A stretch of DNA of 64,000 nt, taken from the NCBI GenBank assembly GCA_029242325.1, contig JAQWUD010000007.1, positions 1 through 64,000 of the forward strand. The letters are read 5' to 3'. The translations under genes were made by a program, and so were the position numbers. The stretch comes from Luminiphilus sp. GTDB taxonomy: Bacteria > Pseudomonadota > Gammaproteobacteria > Pseudomonadales > Halieaceae. Under the pieces are notes generated by a model. The model saw nothing but the letters and a program-made list of their open reading frames with translations. It searched no databases and was not told where the DNA came from. Below are positions 56,040 to 64,000 of the stretch, piece after piece (within the stretch, counting starts at the first letter, position 1; every line of letters begins with the position of its first letter).

Positions 56040-56651
56040 TCAGGCGGAAAACGCCCTGGCGCAGGCCGGTCTCGTCATTAACCGATCAGCATAGGCACTC
56101 AAGCTGGGGAACGCCTCGTCAGTGATGATTCCCAGTCGCTTGGACATAATACCGGCGTGCCCGAGCATGGTATCGGCAGCCGAAAAATCGCCAATTAAGT
56201 AATCGCGACCATCCATTGCTGCTTCCACTGGCGCCCAGGCCTTGGCCAACAGTCGCTCCGCTTGGCCGCGAACATTCTCGTCCTGCCGCTCAGGAGGAAG
56301 CAACACCGTGTGAACCACAATCGTGTTCACAGGCGGCATGACCATACCTTCACAATAATGGAACCACTGCAGATACTCGGCAAATCGCGGGTCATCTGAA
56401 CCCGGCTTCAAGCCCCCGTTTTTATGTCGCTCGAGAATGTACTCGGCAATGGCACCAGACTCATAAATAGACACTTCGCCATCTTCCAATACCGGTATGC
56501 GGCCCAGCGGGTGACGCACACGGTGCTCGTCGGATTTCAAATCCTTGGGGTGGAAATCCATGCGGTTGAGCTCGTACTCGAGACCCAATTCTTCAAGCAA
56601 CCAGAGGCTGCGGCTGGCACGGCTGTTGGGAGCAAAATGAAGTTTCAACAT
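56040..56651 (-). CDS. Glutathione S-transferase family protein
   Basis: A 203-residue GST. Thioredoxin-like N-terminal half: MLKLHFAPNSRASRSLWLLE, then HPLGRIPVLEDGEVSIYESG with the cis-Pro VP and the E-S glutathione contacts. The all-helical C-terminal half has YLIGDFSAADTMLGHAGIM with the N-capping motif. AGAGGA eight bases upstream decides ATG 56651 over the longer frame from 56759. Detoxification or a small isomerase-type reaction; no linked substrate genes except the neighbouring ligase 89 bases upstream on the same strand. Confidence 0.9.
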   Translation of the reverse strand: MLKLHFAPNSRASRSLWLLEELGLEYELNRMDFHPKDLKSDEHRVRHPLGRIPVLEDGEVSIYESGAIAEYILERHKNGGLKPGSDDPRFAEYLQWFHYCEGMVMPPVNTIVVHTVLLPPERQDENVRGQAERLLAKAWAPVEAAMDGRDYLIGDFSAADTMLGHAGIMSKRLGIITDEAFPSLSAYADRLMTRPACARAFSA

Positions 56652-56773
56652 GACAAAATTCCTCTCGCATTGGTGAGATAGCTCGGGTGATACAGCGACG
56701 CTTATACAGCAGCCACCATGGCGTAACTGTGCGACTGATATTGGCACGCATAATGCCAATATTTAACCCCAAA

Positions 56774-57850
56774 CTAAGCTTCATCCATGGGTGTGTCGGA
56801 AAAAGGCAAACGAGCCGATGCATGATCACCCTGATTGATTAACCGCACACCCAAACCAATCAGCCGTACCGGCTTCGCTTTGCGCTCCCACCCCTCGGCT
56901 AGCAACGAACGGTAGTCAGCTTCGATCGCCTTGGTGCCCACGCGCTCAACCGTGGTCGTAGTGAAGTCATTGAATTTGAGTTTAACGAAGGCTTTATCGA
57001 TCACATGCCATGCCTTGGCGGCTTCAATCCGCTCCATCAGGTTGACATAGAGCTGCTCGACAATGGGCGCCCACTCCGCCGGACCACTGACATCCTCGGA
57101 GAAAGTCCGCTCCACGCTCACCGATTTACGTACCCGGCTTGGCTGCACGGGGCGCTCGTCTCGGCCCCGGGCACGTTCATGCAAGACAACACCAAACTTT
57201 CCAAACCGACGGCGCAAATCGTACAGGCTCCACTCCCTTATGTCCGAACAGGTTCTGAGCCCATAGCGGTGCATTTTGCCAGCTGTAACAGCGCCCACAC
57301 CGGGGATTTTTTGCACAGGCAAAGCGGAGACAAACGCATCAACATCATCTGGCGGGACGACAGTAAGACCGTCGGGCTTCTGCCAGTCCGAGGCGACCTT
57401 GGCAATGAACTTGTTGACCGACACACCCGCCGAAACCGTTATCTCCAGCTGCTCACGCACCTGCTGCCTAATGGCCTTCGCGATACGAGTGGCAGTGCGT
57501 TCCTCATCAGACATCTCGCTGACGTCGAGGTAGGCCTCATCCAGTGACAGCGGTTCAATGACCTCGGTGAAGTCGGCGAAGATACCGCGCATGATCTTCG
57601 AGGCTTCCCGGTACTTGTGCATTTGTGGCGGCACAACGGTCAGTTGGGGGCAAAGTCGCATCGCCTGCGCGGTGGGCATGGCAGAACGCACGCCATAAGC
57701 CCGTGCATCGTAATTACAGGTCGTGAGCACGCCGCGCCGCTCGGCACTGCCTCCCACAGCCATCGGGATGCCACGCAGCTCGGGGTGATCCCGCATCTCG
57801 ATCGCGGCATAGAAGCAATCGGCATCAATATGAATAATCTTGCGCTGCAT
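56774..57850 (-). CDS. dinB: DNA polymerase IV (Y-family translesion polymerase)
   Basis: A 358-residue Y-family polymerase. Catalytic acidic residues in IIHIDADCFYAAIEMRDHPE (start of the palm) and SLDEAYLDVS, the helix-hairpin-helix region IPGVGAVTAGKMHRYG, the little-finger region LRRRFGKFGVVLHERARG, and SVERTFSEDV. It copies past lesions with low fidelity. ATG 57850 is used because the family starts at this point; an upstream TTG is not likely. No CTGT-N8-ACAG LexA box is visible upstream, so SOS control is not supported by sequence. The GST gene follows on the same strand. Confidence 0.95.
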   Translation of the reverse strand: MQRKIIHIDADCFYAAIEMRDHPELRGIPMAVGGSAERRGVLTTCNYDARAYGVRSAMPTAQAMRLCPQLTVVPPQMHKYREASKIMRGIFADFTEVIEPLSLDEAYLDVSEMSDEERTATRIAKAIRQQVREQLEITVSAGVSVNKFIAKVASDWQKPDGLTVVPPDDVDAFVSALPVQKIPGVGAVTAGKMHRYGLRTCSDIREWSLYDLRRRFGKFGVVLHERARGRDERPVQPSRVRKSVSVERTFSEDVSGPAEWAPIVEQLYVNLMERIEAAKAWHVIDKAFVKLKFNDFTTTTVERVGTKAIEADYRSLLAEGWERKAKPVRLIGLGVRLINQGDHASARLPFSDTPMDEA

Positions 57851-58000
57851 GCCGCGAGAGTACACCGAATCCAACAAACCATCTCCAAACCCCGTAGTTC
57901 AGGATGATGCACTCCAGAGAGGACCTCGCTAATGCGCAAAGGCTTCGCTTTTGGCAAAAATAGCGCTACCCTCTAATGACATCGAGTCTGGGAGTAATGC

Positions 58001-58129
58001 GTGAAAAGTGGCGTCATTTTCGGAGTAGTTTTGGCCATCATCATCGGAGCGATCATTGTTTCCCATCAACTTTCAGAGAGCGGCAACGATCACTTCGACA
58101 AGGCTGGGGAAAACTGGAAGCAAAACTAA
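58001..58129 (+). CDS. Small single-helix membrane protein (42 aa)
   Basis: A 42-codon gene, too short for most annotation. GTG 58001 has GGGAG six bases upstream. The product has one clear transmembrane segment (MKSGVIFGVVLAIIIGAIIV), then a polar tail SHQLSESGNDHFDKAGENWK ending QN. The hydrophobic-then-polar design and good ribosome site argue for a real gene. Function unknown; it may be a small membrane regulator. The AhpD-like gene follows 86 bases later on the same strand, and dinB diverges. Confidence 0.6.
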   Translation: MKSGVIFGVVLAIIIGAIIVSHQLSESGNDHFDKAGENWKQN

Positions 58130-58215
58130 TCCCAGCGTCTGGTTGATGGACTTGGAATTGGGCAAAGAGCGCCTCGCGATAGCCCCTTTTTGACTCAAGC
58201 ATTGAGGCGAGGACA

Positions 58216-58812
58216 ATGACAAGAATTTCGCCGGTCAAACCCTCGGCGGTACCTGAGCTTGCCACACTAATGGAGCAGGCCAGCTCCTCCATGGGGTACC
58301 TGCCCAACGATGTACTGAATATGGGGCACTGGCCAGCGCTGCTAGAGAGCCTAGGTCCGTTAGTCCATACCGTGCTTCAAACTGGAGAAATCGACCCCCT
58401 CCTCAAGCGGCTGATTGGCATCGTCAGCAGTCGCACACAAGGTTGTACCTACTGCACTGCACATGCGGGCTTCGGAGCAGACCAGCTTGGCGTTGAGACC
58501 GAAAAAATTGTCGCTGTCTTCGAGTTCGAAACCTCACCGTTGTTCAACGATGCCGAGCGCGCCGCACTGCGTGTAGCTTGGCATGGGGCGCTGCAGCCCA
58601 ATGCCGTCAGCGACGAGGACTTTGCGGCACTGCAGACCCACTTCACAGAGCGACAAATTGTTGAAATCGTTGCAGTGCTCTCACTCTATGGATTTCTCAA
58701 TCGCTGGAACAGCACCTTGAAAACAGAGCTAGAAGCGCCGCCCAACACTTTTGCCAGCTTGATCCCAGATGCCGCCACTCCTTCAGCACGGGCGGACTTC
58801 AGCGCATTATAG
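58216..58812 (+). CDS. Carboxymuconolactone decarboxylase/AhpD-like family protein
   Basis: A 198-residue CMD-family protein with the AhpD-type redox motif GCTYCTAHAGFGADQLG (CxxC then His), so a peroxidase-related or alkylhydroperoxidase-like role is more likely than decarboxylation. The family helix LLKRLIGIVSSRTQ precedes it and NDAERAALRVA follows. GAGGA upstream of ATG 58216 supports the start. It converges on the cupin gene (13-base gap). Whether it partners with a thioredoxin reductase here is not visible. Confidence 0.87.
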   Translation: MTRISPVKPSAVPELATLMEQASSSMGYLPNDVLNMGHWPALLESLGPLVHTVLQTGEIDPLLKRLIGIVSSRTQGCTYCTAHAGFGADQLGVETEKIVAVFEFETSPLFNDAERAALRVAWHGALQPNAVSDEDFAALQTHFTERQIVEIVAVLSLYGFLNRWNSTLKTELEAPPNTFASLIPDAATPSARADFSAL

Positions 58813-58825
58813 ACAGCAAACTTTG

Positions 58826-59305
58826 TTACTGAGGCAATAACGGCGCCTCGCCTGCCTGCACTTTCTCAAAGTGAGCTTCGAGAATCTCGCTACCGAGCGT
58901 TGAGCCATCGTTACTGCCCAGCTTGATAGCTGGCCAGGCGCCGGTGGCGAACACAAACAGCACCGTGGCACCCTCTGGTCCGGCGACTAAGGGTCCGTAG
59001 CCGCGATTGGCCAGACCGATTCGAATATCGCCGGCGTCATGCCAGGTGGCCCCCACTCTCTGTGATCCCTCGAGAATGATTTCGGTGTAGTCGCAGTCGT
59101 GAGTGTGCGCCTCAATCGTACAGCCGGGTGGGTAGAACACCTTGAAGACGGTAGGTGATTCCTGACGCGTAGGGTCGCCAACGCGATACATTGATGAGAT
59201 CACGCCGGTAGGGAGCACGATTTTGTCGAGATCCTCCCAATTTAGCGCGAAGTGGCCTTTTCGCTCGAGGGCTTCTTTTATTTGCTGATCTCTGGCTTGT
59301 GCCAA
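58826..59305 (-). CDS. Cupin domain-containing protein downstream of agmatinase
   Basis: A 159-residue cupin with VFYPPGCTIEAHTHDCDYTE (metal-type HxH...E) and RIGLANRGYGPLVAGPEGAT. It begins nine bases after the agmatinase stop and is clearly in the same operon, so it probably handles a guanidine- or polyamine-derived compound or senses it. No known pathway enzyme has exactly this pairing as far as I can tell from sequence. Confidence 0.83.
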   Translation of the reverse strand: MAQARDQQIKEALERKGHFALNWEDLDKIVLPTGVISSMYRVGDPTRQESPTVFKVFYPPGCTIEAHTHDCDYTEIILEGSQRVGATWHDAGDIRIGLANRGYGPLVAGPEGATVLFVFATGAWPAIKLGSNDGSTLGSEILEAHFEKVQAGEAPLLPQ

Positions 59306-59314
59306 GATATCCCC

Positions 59315-60259
59315 CTATCTCTCCGTCCGTGCAAATAAGCACAGTTGCTGCAACGCCACCGTAGCGGCCGCCAGTGAGGTAATCGCACCAACATCGTACT
59401 GGGGTGCCACCTCAACAACATCCATTCCAACGAGATGGATACCGCTGAGGTGCTGCAAAATCTGCATCGCCTGATGTGTCGACAAACCGCCCACAACAGG
59501 TGTGCCCGTACCCGGTGCAAAGCTAGGATCCAGGCAATCGATATCAAAAGTCAGATAGCAGGGCCGGTCACCCACGATGCCTTTGACCTGCGAGGCCAAA
59601 TCGGCGGGTTTCATATCGTGAACGGTGGGTGCGTCATAGACATTGAAACCATGGTTGTCGTCGTTGTGGGTGCGCAGACCAATTTGCACTGAATGCGAAG
59701 GAGAGATCAGTTTTTCCTGTGCCGCGTGATAAAACATTGTCCCGTGGTCAATTCGCTGACTCTCTTCAGCCCACGTATCCGAGTGGGCATCGAAATGTAT
59801 GAGCGAGAGCTCGCCATATCGCTCAGCATGGGCCCTGAGCAAAGGATAGGAAACAAAGTGATCGCCCCCGATTGATAGCAGTGCTGTATCGGTCGACAGG
59901 ATCTGCCGCACACACTGGTAGATCTCCTCTGGTGCTCCCGCCGGATTGCCGGCATCAAAATCACAGTCGCCATAATCCACTATTGTCAGTTCGTCTAATG
60001 GCGAGAAGCCCCATCCCATAGCCTTTCCTTCCCAGGCCAGACTGGCAGATGCCTCGCGCACCGCGCGAGGGCCAAACCGACTCCCGGGGCGGTTGGTTGT
60101 CGCTAGGTCAAAAGGAATGCCCAGAACCGCCACATCAGCCTCAGCGAGATCACGTGAGTAACGGCGGCGCATAAAACTGACGATGCCACCGAAGGTATGC
60201 TCGTCAGTCACGCCACGAAGACTTTCTCGCAATAGCGCCTGATCAGGGGGTGAACTCAT
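59315..60259 (-). CDS. speB: Agmatinase/ureohydrolase family protein
   Basis: A 314-residue ureohydrolase. The binuclear manganese site is present: SIGGDHFVSYPLL, SLIHFDAHSDTWAE and LTFDIDCLDPSFAPGTGTPV (GDH, DAHSD, DIDCLDP). It hydrolyses agmatine to putrescine and urea, or a related guanidino compound; length and the GTGTPVVGG loop are like SpeB, although other ureohydrolases (guanidinobutyrase, proclavaminate amidinohydrolase) share them. Putrescine could enter the PuuA/PuuB-like enzymes 22 kb away. First gene of an operon with the cupin. A perfect palindrome (CGCTGATCAGCG, 60334-60345) lies in the gap to the P450 gene. Confidence 0.85.
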   Translation of the reverse strand: MSSPPDQALLRESLRGVTDEHTFGGIVSFMRRRYSRDLAEADVAVLGIPFDLATTNRPGSRFGPRAVREASASLAWEGKAMGWGFSPLDELTIVDYGDCDFDAGNPAGAPEEIYQCVRQILSTDTALLSIGGDHFVSYPLLRAHAERYGELSLIHFDAHSDTWAEESQRIDHGTMFYHAAQEKLISPSHSVQIGLRTHNDDNHGFNVYDAPTVHDMKPADLASQVKGIVGDRPCYLTFDIDCLDPSFAPGTGTPVVGGLSTHQAMQILQHLSGIHLVGMDVVEVAPQYDVGAITSLAAATVALQQLCLFARTER

Positions 60260-60363
60260 GGCGTATGTCCTGCTGTGTCAATTGGTTCAATGGCAAGTTA
60301 ATCACAGAACACGGCCGAAAACAGGGTGGAACGCGCTGATCAGCGACTGCTCGACGACTGCCC

Positions 60364-61752
60364 TCAGTGAGTCGAAACCACCACGGGCCGCTTGCCGTTT
60401 TTACCGTAGAGGTTGACCTGAAGGCTGGAAATCGCGTGCACCAATATGATCGGCTCGATTTTCTGCTTGCCGGTCCAGTAAATGTTGGGGAAGCGCTCGA
60501 GAATGCGCTCGTAAGCCATCTTGAGCTGCAATTGCGCCACGCGGTTACCAAGGCAACGATGAACGCCGTGACCAAAGGCGAGGTGTTTGTCGACGTTGTC
60601 ACGCATCATGTCGAAATTGTCAGGATCGGGGAATACAGCTGGGTCTCGATTCGCCGCGCCGTACCACATAATGACCTTTTCATCTTTGGCAATTCGCTGC
60701 CCGGCAATCTCAGTATCTTCCATGGCAGTGCGGCGCATATGCATGACCGGCGACACCATTCGCAAAGCTTCGTGAGACATGCGCTCGATCAGTGTGGGGT
60801 CATCGAGCACCATCTGCCGCTGCTCGGGAAATTGTGTAAGCAGCCGGATGGTGCCTGACAGAGAGTTACGCGTGGTGTCATTGCCCGCAAAAATGATTAA
60901 AAGCCAGGAACCGTCAAGATAGCTCTGGGAGAGTGGCTTATCACCCAGGGTTGCGTTGGCAATAGTGGTCAGCAAGTCCTCCCGCGGATTCTGGATCCGA
61001 TCCGCCATTACCCGCTCCCCATAGCTGAACATGTCATGGAGAATTTTCTCAAATCGGAAAGGAAAGGACGGCTCTGCCAACAGCATCCGAAACGGGTGGG
61101 TGATGAACTGTGGTGCGAGTTCCAGGTAATGCATCCACTTGATAATATCGGCGCGGTCTTCTTCATCTACGCCGAGCATTTCACATAAAGTGAACATGGG
61201 TAACTCGATAGAGAACAGCTTGGCAAAATCTACAACCGGCCCCTGACGCTCCATATTGTCGAGCAGGTCGTCTATTTTTCGACCTACCTTCTCTTTAAGC
61301 GTTTCAATATACGCCGGGAAGAAAAAAGCCGCCTGCTGAGTGCGCAGATCTCGGTGCAGATCGGCATCGAGATTGATCAAAGAGTTGTAGGCGGCATACA
61401 TTAGCCGTTCAGCCTTACCCTTGTCATTGCGCAAGACACTCATATTGATACTGCCGCGTTGAGACGAAAATATTTGCGGGTTGAGCTCGACGTGCCTCAC
61501 ATCGTCATAACGCACCACCGACCAAAATCCAGATGACGGCTTTTTAATCTGTGACCACATTACCGGCGCGTCTTCGCGCATGCGGCGATAAAAATCGAAA
61601 GGCTGGCCGCGCGTCCAGCTGTGGGTCACGCCCAGCTTAAAGTCTGGCAGCCGGGGGTATATCTCCTCGAACATCGGATCTCGAGCACCTGCGTCCAGCA
61701 AAATATTGTCGCTGACAGCAGGATGATGTTGCGTGGGTTGAGCGCTATTCAT
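60364..61752 (-). CDS. Cytochrome P450
   Basis: A 462-residue bacterial P450. I-helix FAGNDTTRNSLSGTIRLL (oxygen-activating AGxDTT), ExxR in ERMSHEALRMVSP, and the haem loop HLAFGHGVHRCLGNRVAQLQ with the Cys ligand (FGxGxHxCxG) are all present. N-terminal part is soluble, with no membrane anchor. Needs ferredoxin or similar donor, not encoded nearby. Typical of CYP families (for example sterol or terpene/alkane hydroxylases) in marine proteobacteria. It is upstream of speB on the same strand, with a 104-base gap. Confidence 0.95.
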   Translation of the reverse strand: MNSAQPTQHHPAVSDNILLDAGARDPMFEEIYPRLPDFKLGVTHSWTRGQPFDFYRRMREDAPVMWSQIKKPSSGFWSVVRYDDVRHVELNPQIFSSQRGSINMSVLRNDKGKAERLMYAAYNSLINLDADLHRDLRTQQAAFFFPAYIETLKEKVGRKIDDLLDNMERQGPVVDFAKLFSIELPMFTLCEMLGVDEEDRADIIKWMHYLELAPQFITHPFRMLLAEPSFPFRFEKILHDMFSYGERVMADRIQNPREDLLTTIANATLGDKPLSQSYLDGSWLLIIFAGNDTTRNSLSGTIRLLTQFPEQRQMVLDDPTLIERMSHEALRMVSPVMHMRRTAMEDTEIAGQRIAKDEKVIMWYGAANRDPAVFPDPDNFDMMRDNVDKHLAFGHGVHRCLGNRVAQLQLKMAYERILERFPNIYWTGKQKIEPIILVHAISSLQVNLYGKNGKRPVVVSTH

Positions 61753-61937
61753 GGTGTTTCCGAATTGGCGGGGCGAGTGCGACCTGTCCCCCTGTATGAG
61801 GGGCCATGTTAGGGATATTCGGTGAAAAGTACAGTTCAGATCAAAGCGCTGAAAAGTGAATTAGCCCAGCTACCTCAGACTGAATCGATCAAACAAGTTA
61901 CGCCGTATACTCTAAGCGCCACTTTTAAGGAACCGCT

Positions 61938-62861
61938 GTGCGATCCCTGATTCTACTCATCATTTTTCTGTCTGTGCCCTGTTTAGCGAAGGCCGAATAT
62001 TCCCGCGCTTATCTGGACAGTTATCCATTAGAAACCGCCCGTGTAGGAGAACTTGATATCGCCTACCGGATTGTCGGGCCCGGGACCGACAAGCCGAAAG
62101 CGGTTGTTATCATGGGGCTCGGCGGCTCCAATGTCGCCTGGGGAGATGCGCTAATTTCCGGCCTGACCAATGGCGGATACGAAATACTCATACTGGATAA
62201 TCGCGACACCGGGGGCTCAACGCGCTTTGACGACTGGGGGCAGCCACTGCTGTGGTGGCAGCTCCTCAAATACCGTTTTGGCTTCTCGGTGAATGCGCCC
62301 TACACCCTGAACGATATGGCGGCTGATATCGCGGGACTAATGGGGCAGGTTGACTATGAGGAAGCGCATATTATTGGCGCCTCGATGGGCGGCATGATTG
62401 CCCAGATTGTTGCGGCTCAATATCCCGACAAAACCCGCAGCCTAATCTCCATTATGTCCACCACCAATGCTCCGCACCTACCGCCACCCAGTGCAGAGGC
62501 CGAAATGAACCTGCGAAATCTTGCGACAGGAGACGCAAAAGAAGGGCGCGAGCAGTCGCTTCGCGACAGAGGCTTCTATCCAGAGTCGATGCGGCGCCAC
62601 CTGATGGCCATTTTTAAAACGGGCGACCGTTCACGCGAGACCGCTACAATTAGCGCGCCTACACTTGTCTTACATGGAGCCGATGATGGTCTGGTCCCAC
62701 CAGAACATGGGCAACATACCGCGGAGCTGATTCGAGGCGCGGATTTTCTGTTGATCGACGGTATGGCCCACAATATGCCCGAAAAGATTATTCCTATCCT
62801 CGTTAGAGAGATGACCGACCATATGGATCATGTTGAGACATTGCCAGTGGTGAGTCGATAG
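61938..62861 (+). CDS. Exported alpha/beta hydrolase
   Basis: A 307-residue alpha/beta hydrolase with signal peptide (MRSLILLIIFLSVPCLAKA, cleaved near AKA-EYS). Oxyanion region MGLGGSNVAWGDAL, nucleophile elbow HIIGASMGGMIAQIVA (GxSxG with Ser), acid in LHGADDGLVPPEHG, and His in GMAHNMPEKI. Fits a secreted esterase or lipase-like enzyme. GTG 61938 is the start, with AAGGA five bases upstream. It is divergent from the P450 gene and converges on a TonB receptor gene. Confidence 0.88.
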   Translation: MRSLILLIIFLSVPCLAKAEYSRAYLDSYPLETARVGELDIAYRIVGPGTDKPKAVVIMGLGGSNVAWGDALISGLTNGGYEILILDNRDTGGSTRFDDWGQPLLWWQLLKYRFGFSVNAPYTLNDMAADIAGLMGQVDYEEAHIIGASMGGMIAQIVAAQYPDKTRSLISIMSTTNAPHLPPPSAEAEMNLRNLATGDAKEGREQSLRDRGFYPESMRRHLMAIFKTGDRSRETATISAPTLVLHGADDGLVPPEHGQHTAELIRGADFLLIDGMAHNMPEKIIPILVREMTDHMDHVETLPVVSR

Positions 62862-62926
62862 TCATCGGCACGCTGAACGGTGGCCGAAGCGAGTTGCGCC
62901 TCAAGACGCCACCGCTCCGGCACTGA

Positions 62927-64000
62927 TCAGAAATCCAGACGGACACGCACGCCCAGGTTACGACCTGGCAGTGGTACCTGATCCTTTACAAAAGACGCAT
63001 GGTTACGTGCCGCCTCATCGATCAGATTGCGCGCAAACGCGGTGAGGGTGAGCCGTGTAGAATCATTGAGCCCGTAAGACCAGGAGGCATCGGCATTCAC
63101 CAACGTAAAACCATCCGTAGTGGATTCGCCCAATGCGACATTGTTCTGACGCTCCACGTCTTTCACCAGCAATTTGGCTGAGAAATCATCGAGCGTGTAG
63201 CGCGCAGTGAACATGTTCCTCACAGGCACAATGCGCGGGACATCTCCTCCGCCTCGGGTAAACTCCGCGTTGACCTCATCACGGCCTAGCGTTAACTCAA
63301 GTTGGCCGCGCGGCAATTCAAAACGGGTGCCAATTTCGATCTCATAGCCCGTGAACTCGGCATCCTGCTGCCAGTACTCTGAGAGAATCAGACCACCATG
63401 GTCAAAATGTTCATCATCATGGTGCTCATCATGACCCTCTTCGTGATGTTCACCCTCATAATCTTCTTCCATGTGTGCTGCGTGCTCGTCCTCAAGTTCA
63501 TCGCGCAAATAGATGTAATTGTCGACCCGGTTGTAGTAGATCGAGGCGGATCCAAACCACCCGTGCAAATCAAAGTTAAAGGCCAGATCGATATTGTCGG
63601 AACGCTCTGTGTCCAGCGCAATGTCGCCCAGCTCATAACGGCTAGCGGCCAAGTGCTCACCATTCATGAACAACTCGACGGCCGATGGTGTTTTACTGAC
63701 ACTGGCAAGACTTAAGGACAAGGAGGCATGCTGATTCAAGTCACGGCGCAGTGTTGCAGCGGCACTGAACACTTCATCACTGAATGACGCTGGCTCATAA
63801 ACCATCTCGCCCTCACCGTGCTCTCCATGATCACCTTCATGGTCACCCTCGTGTTCATCTTCGTGTTCATCTTCGTGTTCATCTTCATGATGAATTTCAG
63901 CGATCAGACCATCGCGCTCAACATAATCAAAGCGCAGACCCAGATCCAGCGTTGCAAAACCCAGATCATCAGAGCTGAAGAATCCCAACGTAGTCTCGGT
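62927..64000 (-). CDS. TonB-dependent receptor, C-terminal part (cut by window edge), His/acidic-rich
   Basis: The frame is open to the edge, so the N-terminal plug is outside. The visible ~357 residues form a beta-barrel that ends RNLGVRVRLDF with a terminal Phe. Two long extracellular-loop candidates are extremely rich in His, Glu and Asp: EIHHEDEHEDEHEDEHEGDH at about 63810-63900 and EEDYEGEHHEEGHDEHHDDE at about 63400-63480. Such loops point to divalent metal capture, as in ZnuD-like zinc receptors. That is inference; repeats could also act as surface metal buffers. PSAVELFMNGEHLAASRYE is typical of the TonB barrel. Confidence 0.85.
   Translation of the reverse strand, partial: TETTLGFFSSDDLGFATLDLGLRFDYVERDGLIAEIHHEDEHEDEHEDEHEGDHEGDHGEHGEGEMVYEPASFSDEVFSAAATLRRDLNQHASLSLSLASVSKTPSAVELFMNGEHLAASRYELGDIALDTERSDNIDLAFNFDLHGWFGSASIYYNRVDNYIYLRDELEDEHAAHMEEDYEGEHHEEGHDEHHDDEHFDHGGLILSEYWQQDAEFTGYEIEIGTRFELPRGQLELTLGRDEVNAEFTRGGGDVPRIVPVRNMFTARYTLDDFSAKLLVKDVERQNNVALGESTTDGFTLVNADASWSYGLNDSTRLTLTAFARNLIDEAARNHASFVKDQVPLPGRNLGVRVRLDF
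63851..63886. repeat. 12-base tandem repeat (three exact copies) in the TonB receptor gene
   Basis: GTGTTCATCTTC occurs three times head-to-tail at 63851-63886. On the coding strand it encodes repeated Glu-Asp-Glu-His units. Degenerate copies flank it. A multiple of three keeps the frame, so copy number can change by slippage without breaking the gene. Confidence 0.9.

Noticed and set aside
57851-57960. LexA box upstream of dinB
   Set aside because: No CTGT-N8-ACAG match in this interval.
63832-63886. CRISPR-like repeats
   Set aside because: Repeats are 12 bases, adjacent without spacers, and in frame in a TonB receptor gene.

Overview
The window looks like chromosomal DNA of a marine, heterotrophic gammaproteobacterium, most plausibly of the OM60/NOR5 (Halieaceae) type. 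This is inferred from gene content only: many flavin and iron oxygenases, TonB receptors, CrtI-like flavoproteins, a DmdA-like enzyme and an AbgT carrier. There are no rRNA genes, intact tRNA genes, CRISPR arrays or intact insertion sequences. Genes are dense, on both strands, mostly as single genes or short operons.

Layout. 1-9 kb: the end of an amidohydrolase, a secreted DUF3604 protein, a Baeyer-Villiger-type monooxygenase, a secreted acetamidase/formamidase, and a class V PLP enzyme divergent from an Lrp/AsnC regulator. 8.1-9.1 kb is a decayed stretch holding a DUF805 gene broken by one amber codon. 9-16.5 kb: a TonB receptor behind a long structured upstream region, two small exported proteins, NAD-malic enzyme and a 2OG-Fe(II) oxygenase. 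16.5-27.5 kb: carotenoid cleavage oxygenase, AbgT transporter, a PhyH-type dioxygenase that appears to start at AUA, thiolase, acyl-CoA ligase, an RhlE-like helicase, an MFS carrier and a VOC protein. 27.5-45 kb: a frameshifted cupin gene, a sulfatase, four paralogous phytoene-desaturase-like flavoproteins, a GcvT-like protein coupled to two of them, an SSS symporter, and a PuuA-like/PuuB-like pair with a cupin and a SnoaL-AraC fusion regulator. 45-64 kb: a ferric-reductase-like membrane protein, a Tat-exported flavoprotein, a secreted YtcJ-type amidohydrolase, a Usp-SulP operon, a DmdA-like protein facing an acyl-CoA ligase, GST, DNA polymerase IV, a 42-residue membrane protein, an AhpD-like protein, cupin-agmatinase, cytochrome P450, a secreted hydrolase, and the C-terminal part of a TonB receptor with His/acidic repeats.

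How the genes may work together (inference). The most coherent module lies between 29.5 and 44.5 kb. Amine-related enzymes (a PuuA-like ligase, a PuuB-like oxidase, a GcvT-fold protein) sit among four CrtI-like flavoproteins, a sodium symporter and a regulator. Agmatinase and another cupin lie 20 kb further on. Uptake and oxidation of a polyamine or N-methylated compound would fit, but the substrate cannot be read from sequence. A second candidate is the DmdA-like/ligase pair at 53-56 kb, possibly for DMSP.

The sequence-level surprises are small and specific: an amber codon exactly at the conserved Trp of the DUF805 motif, a likely AUA start with a strong ribosome binding site, a cupin whose secretion signal and domain are in different frames, a long palindrome abutting the symporter start, and small ORFs in gaps that look coding.
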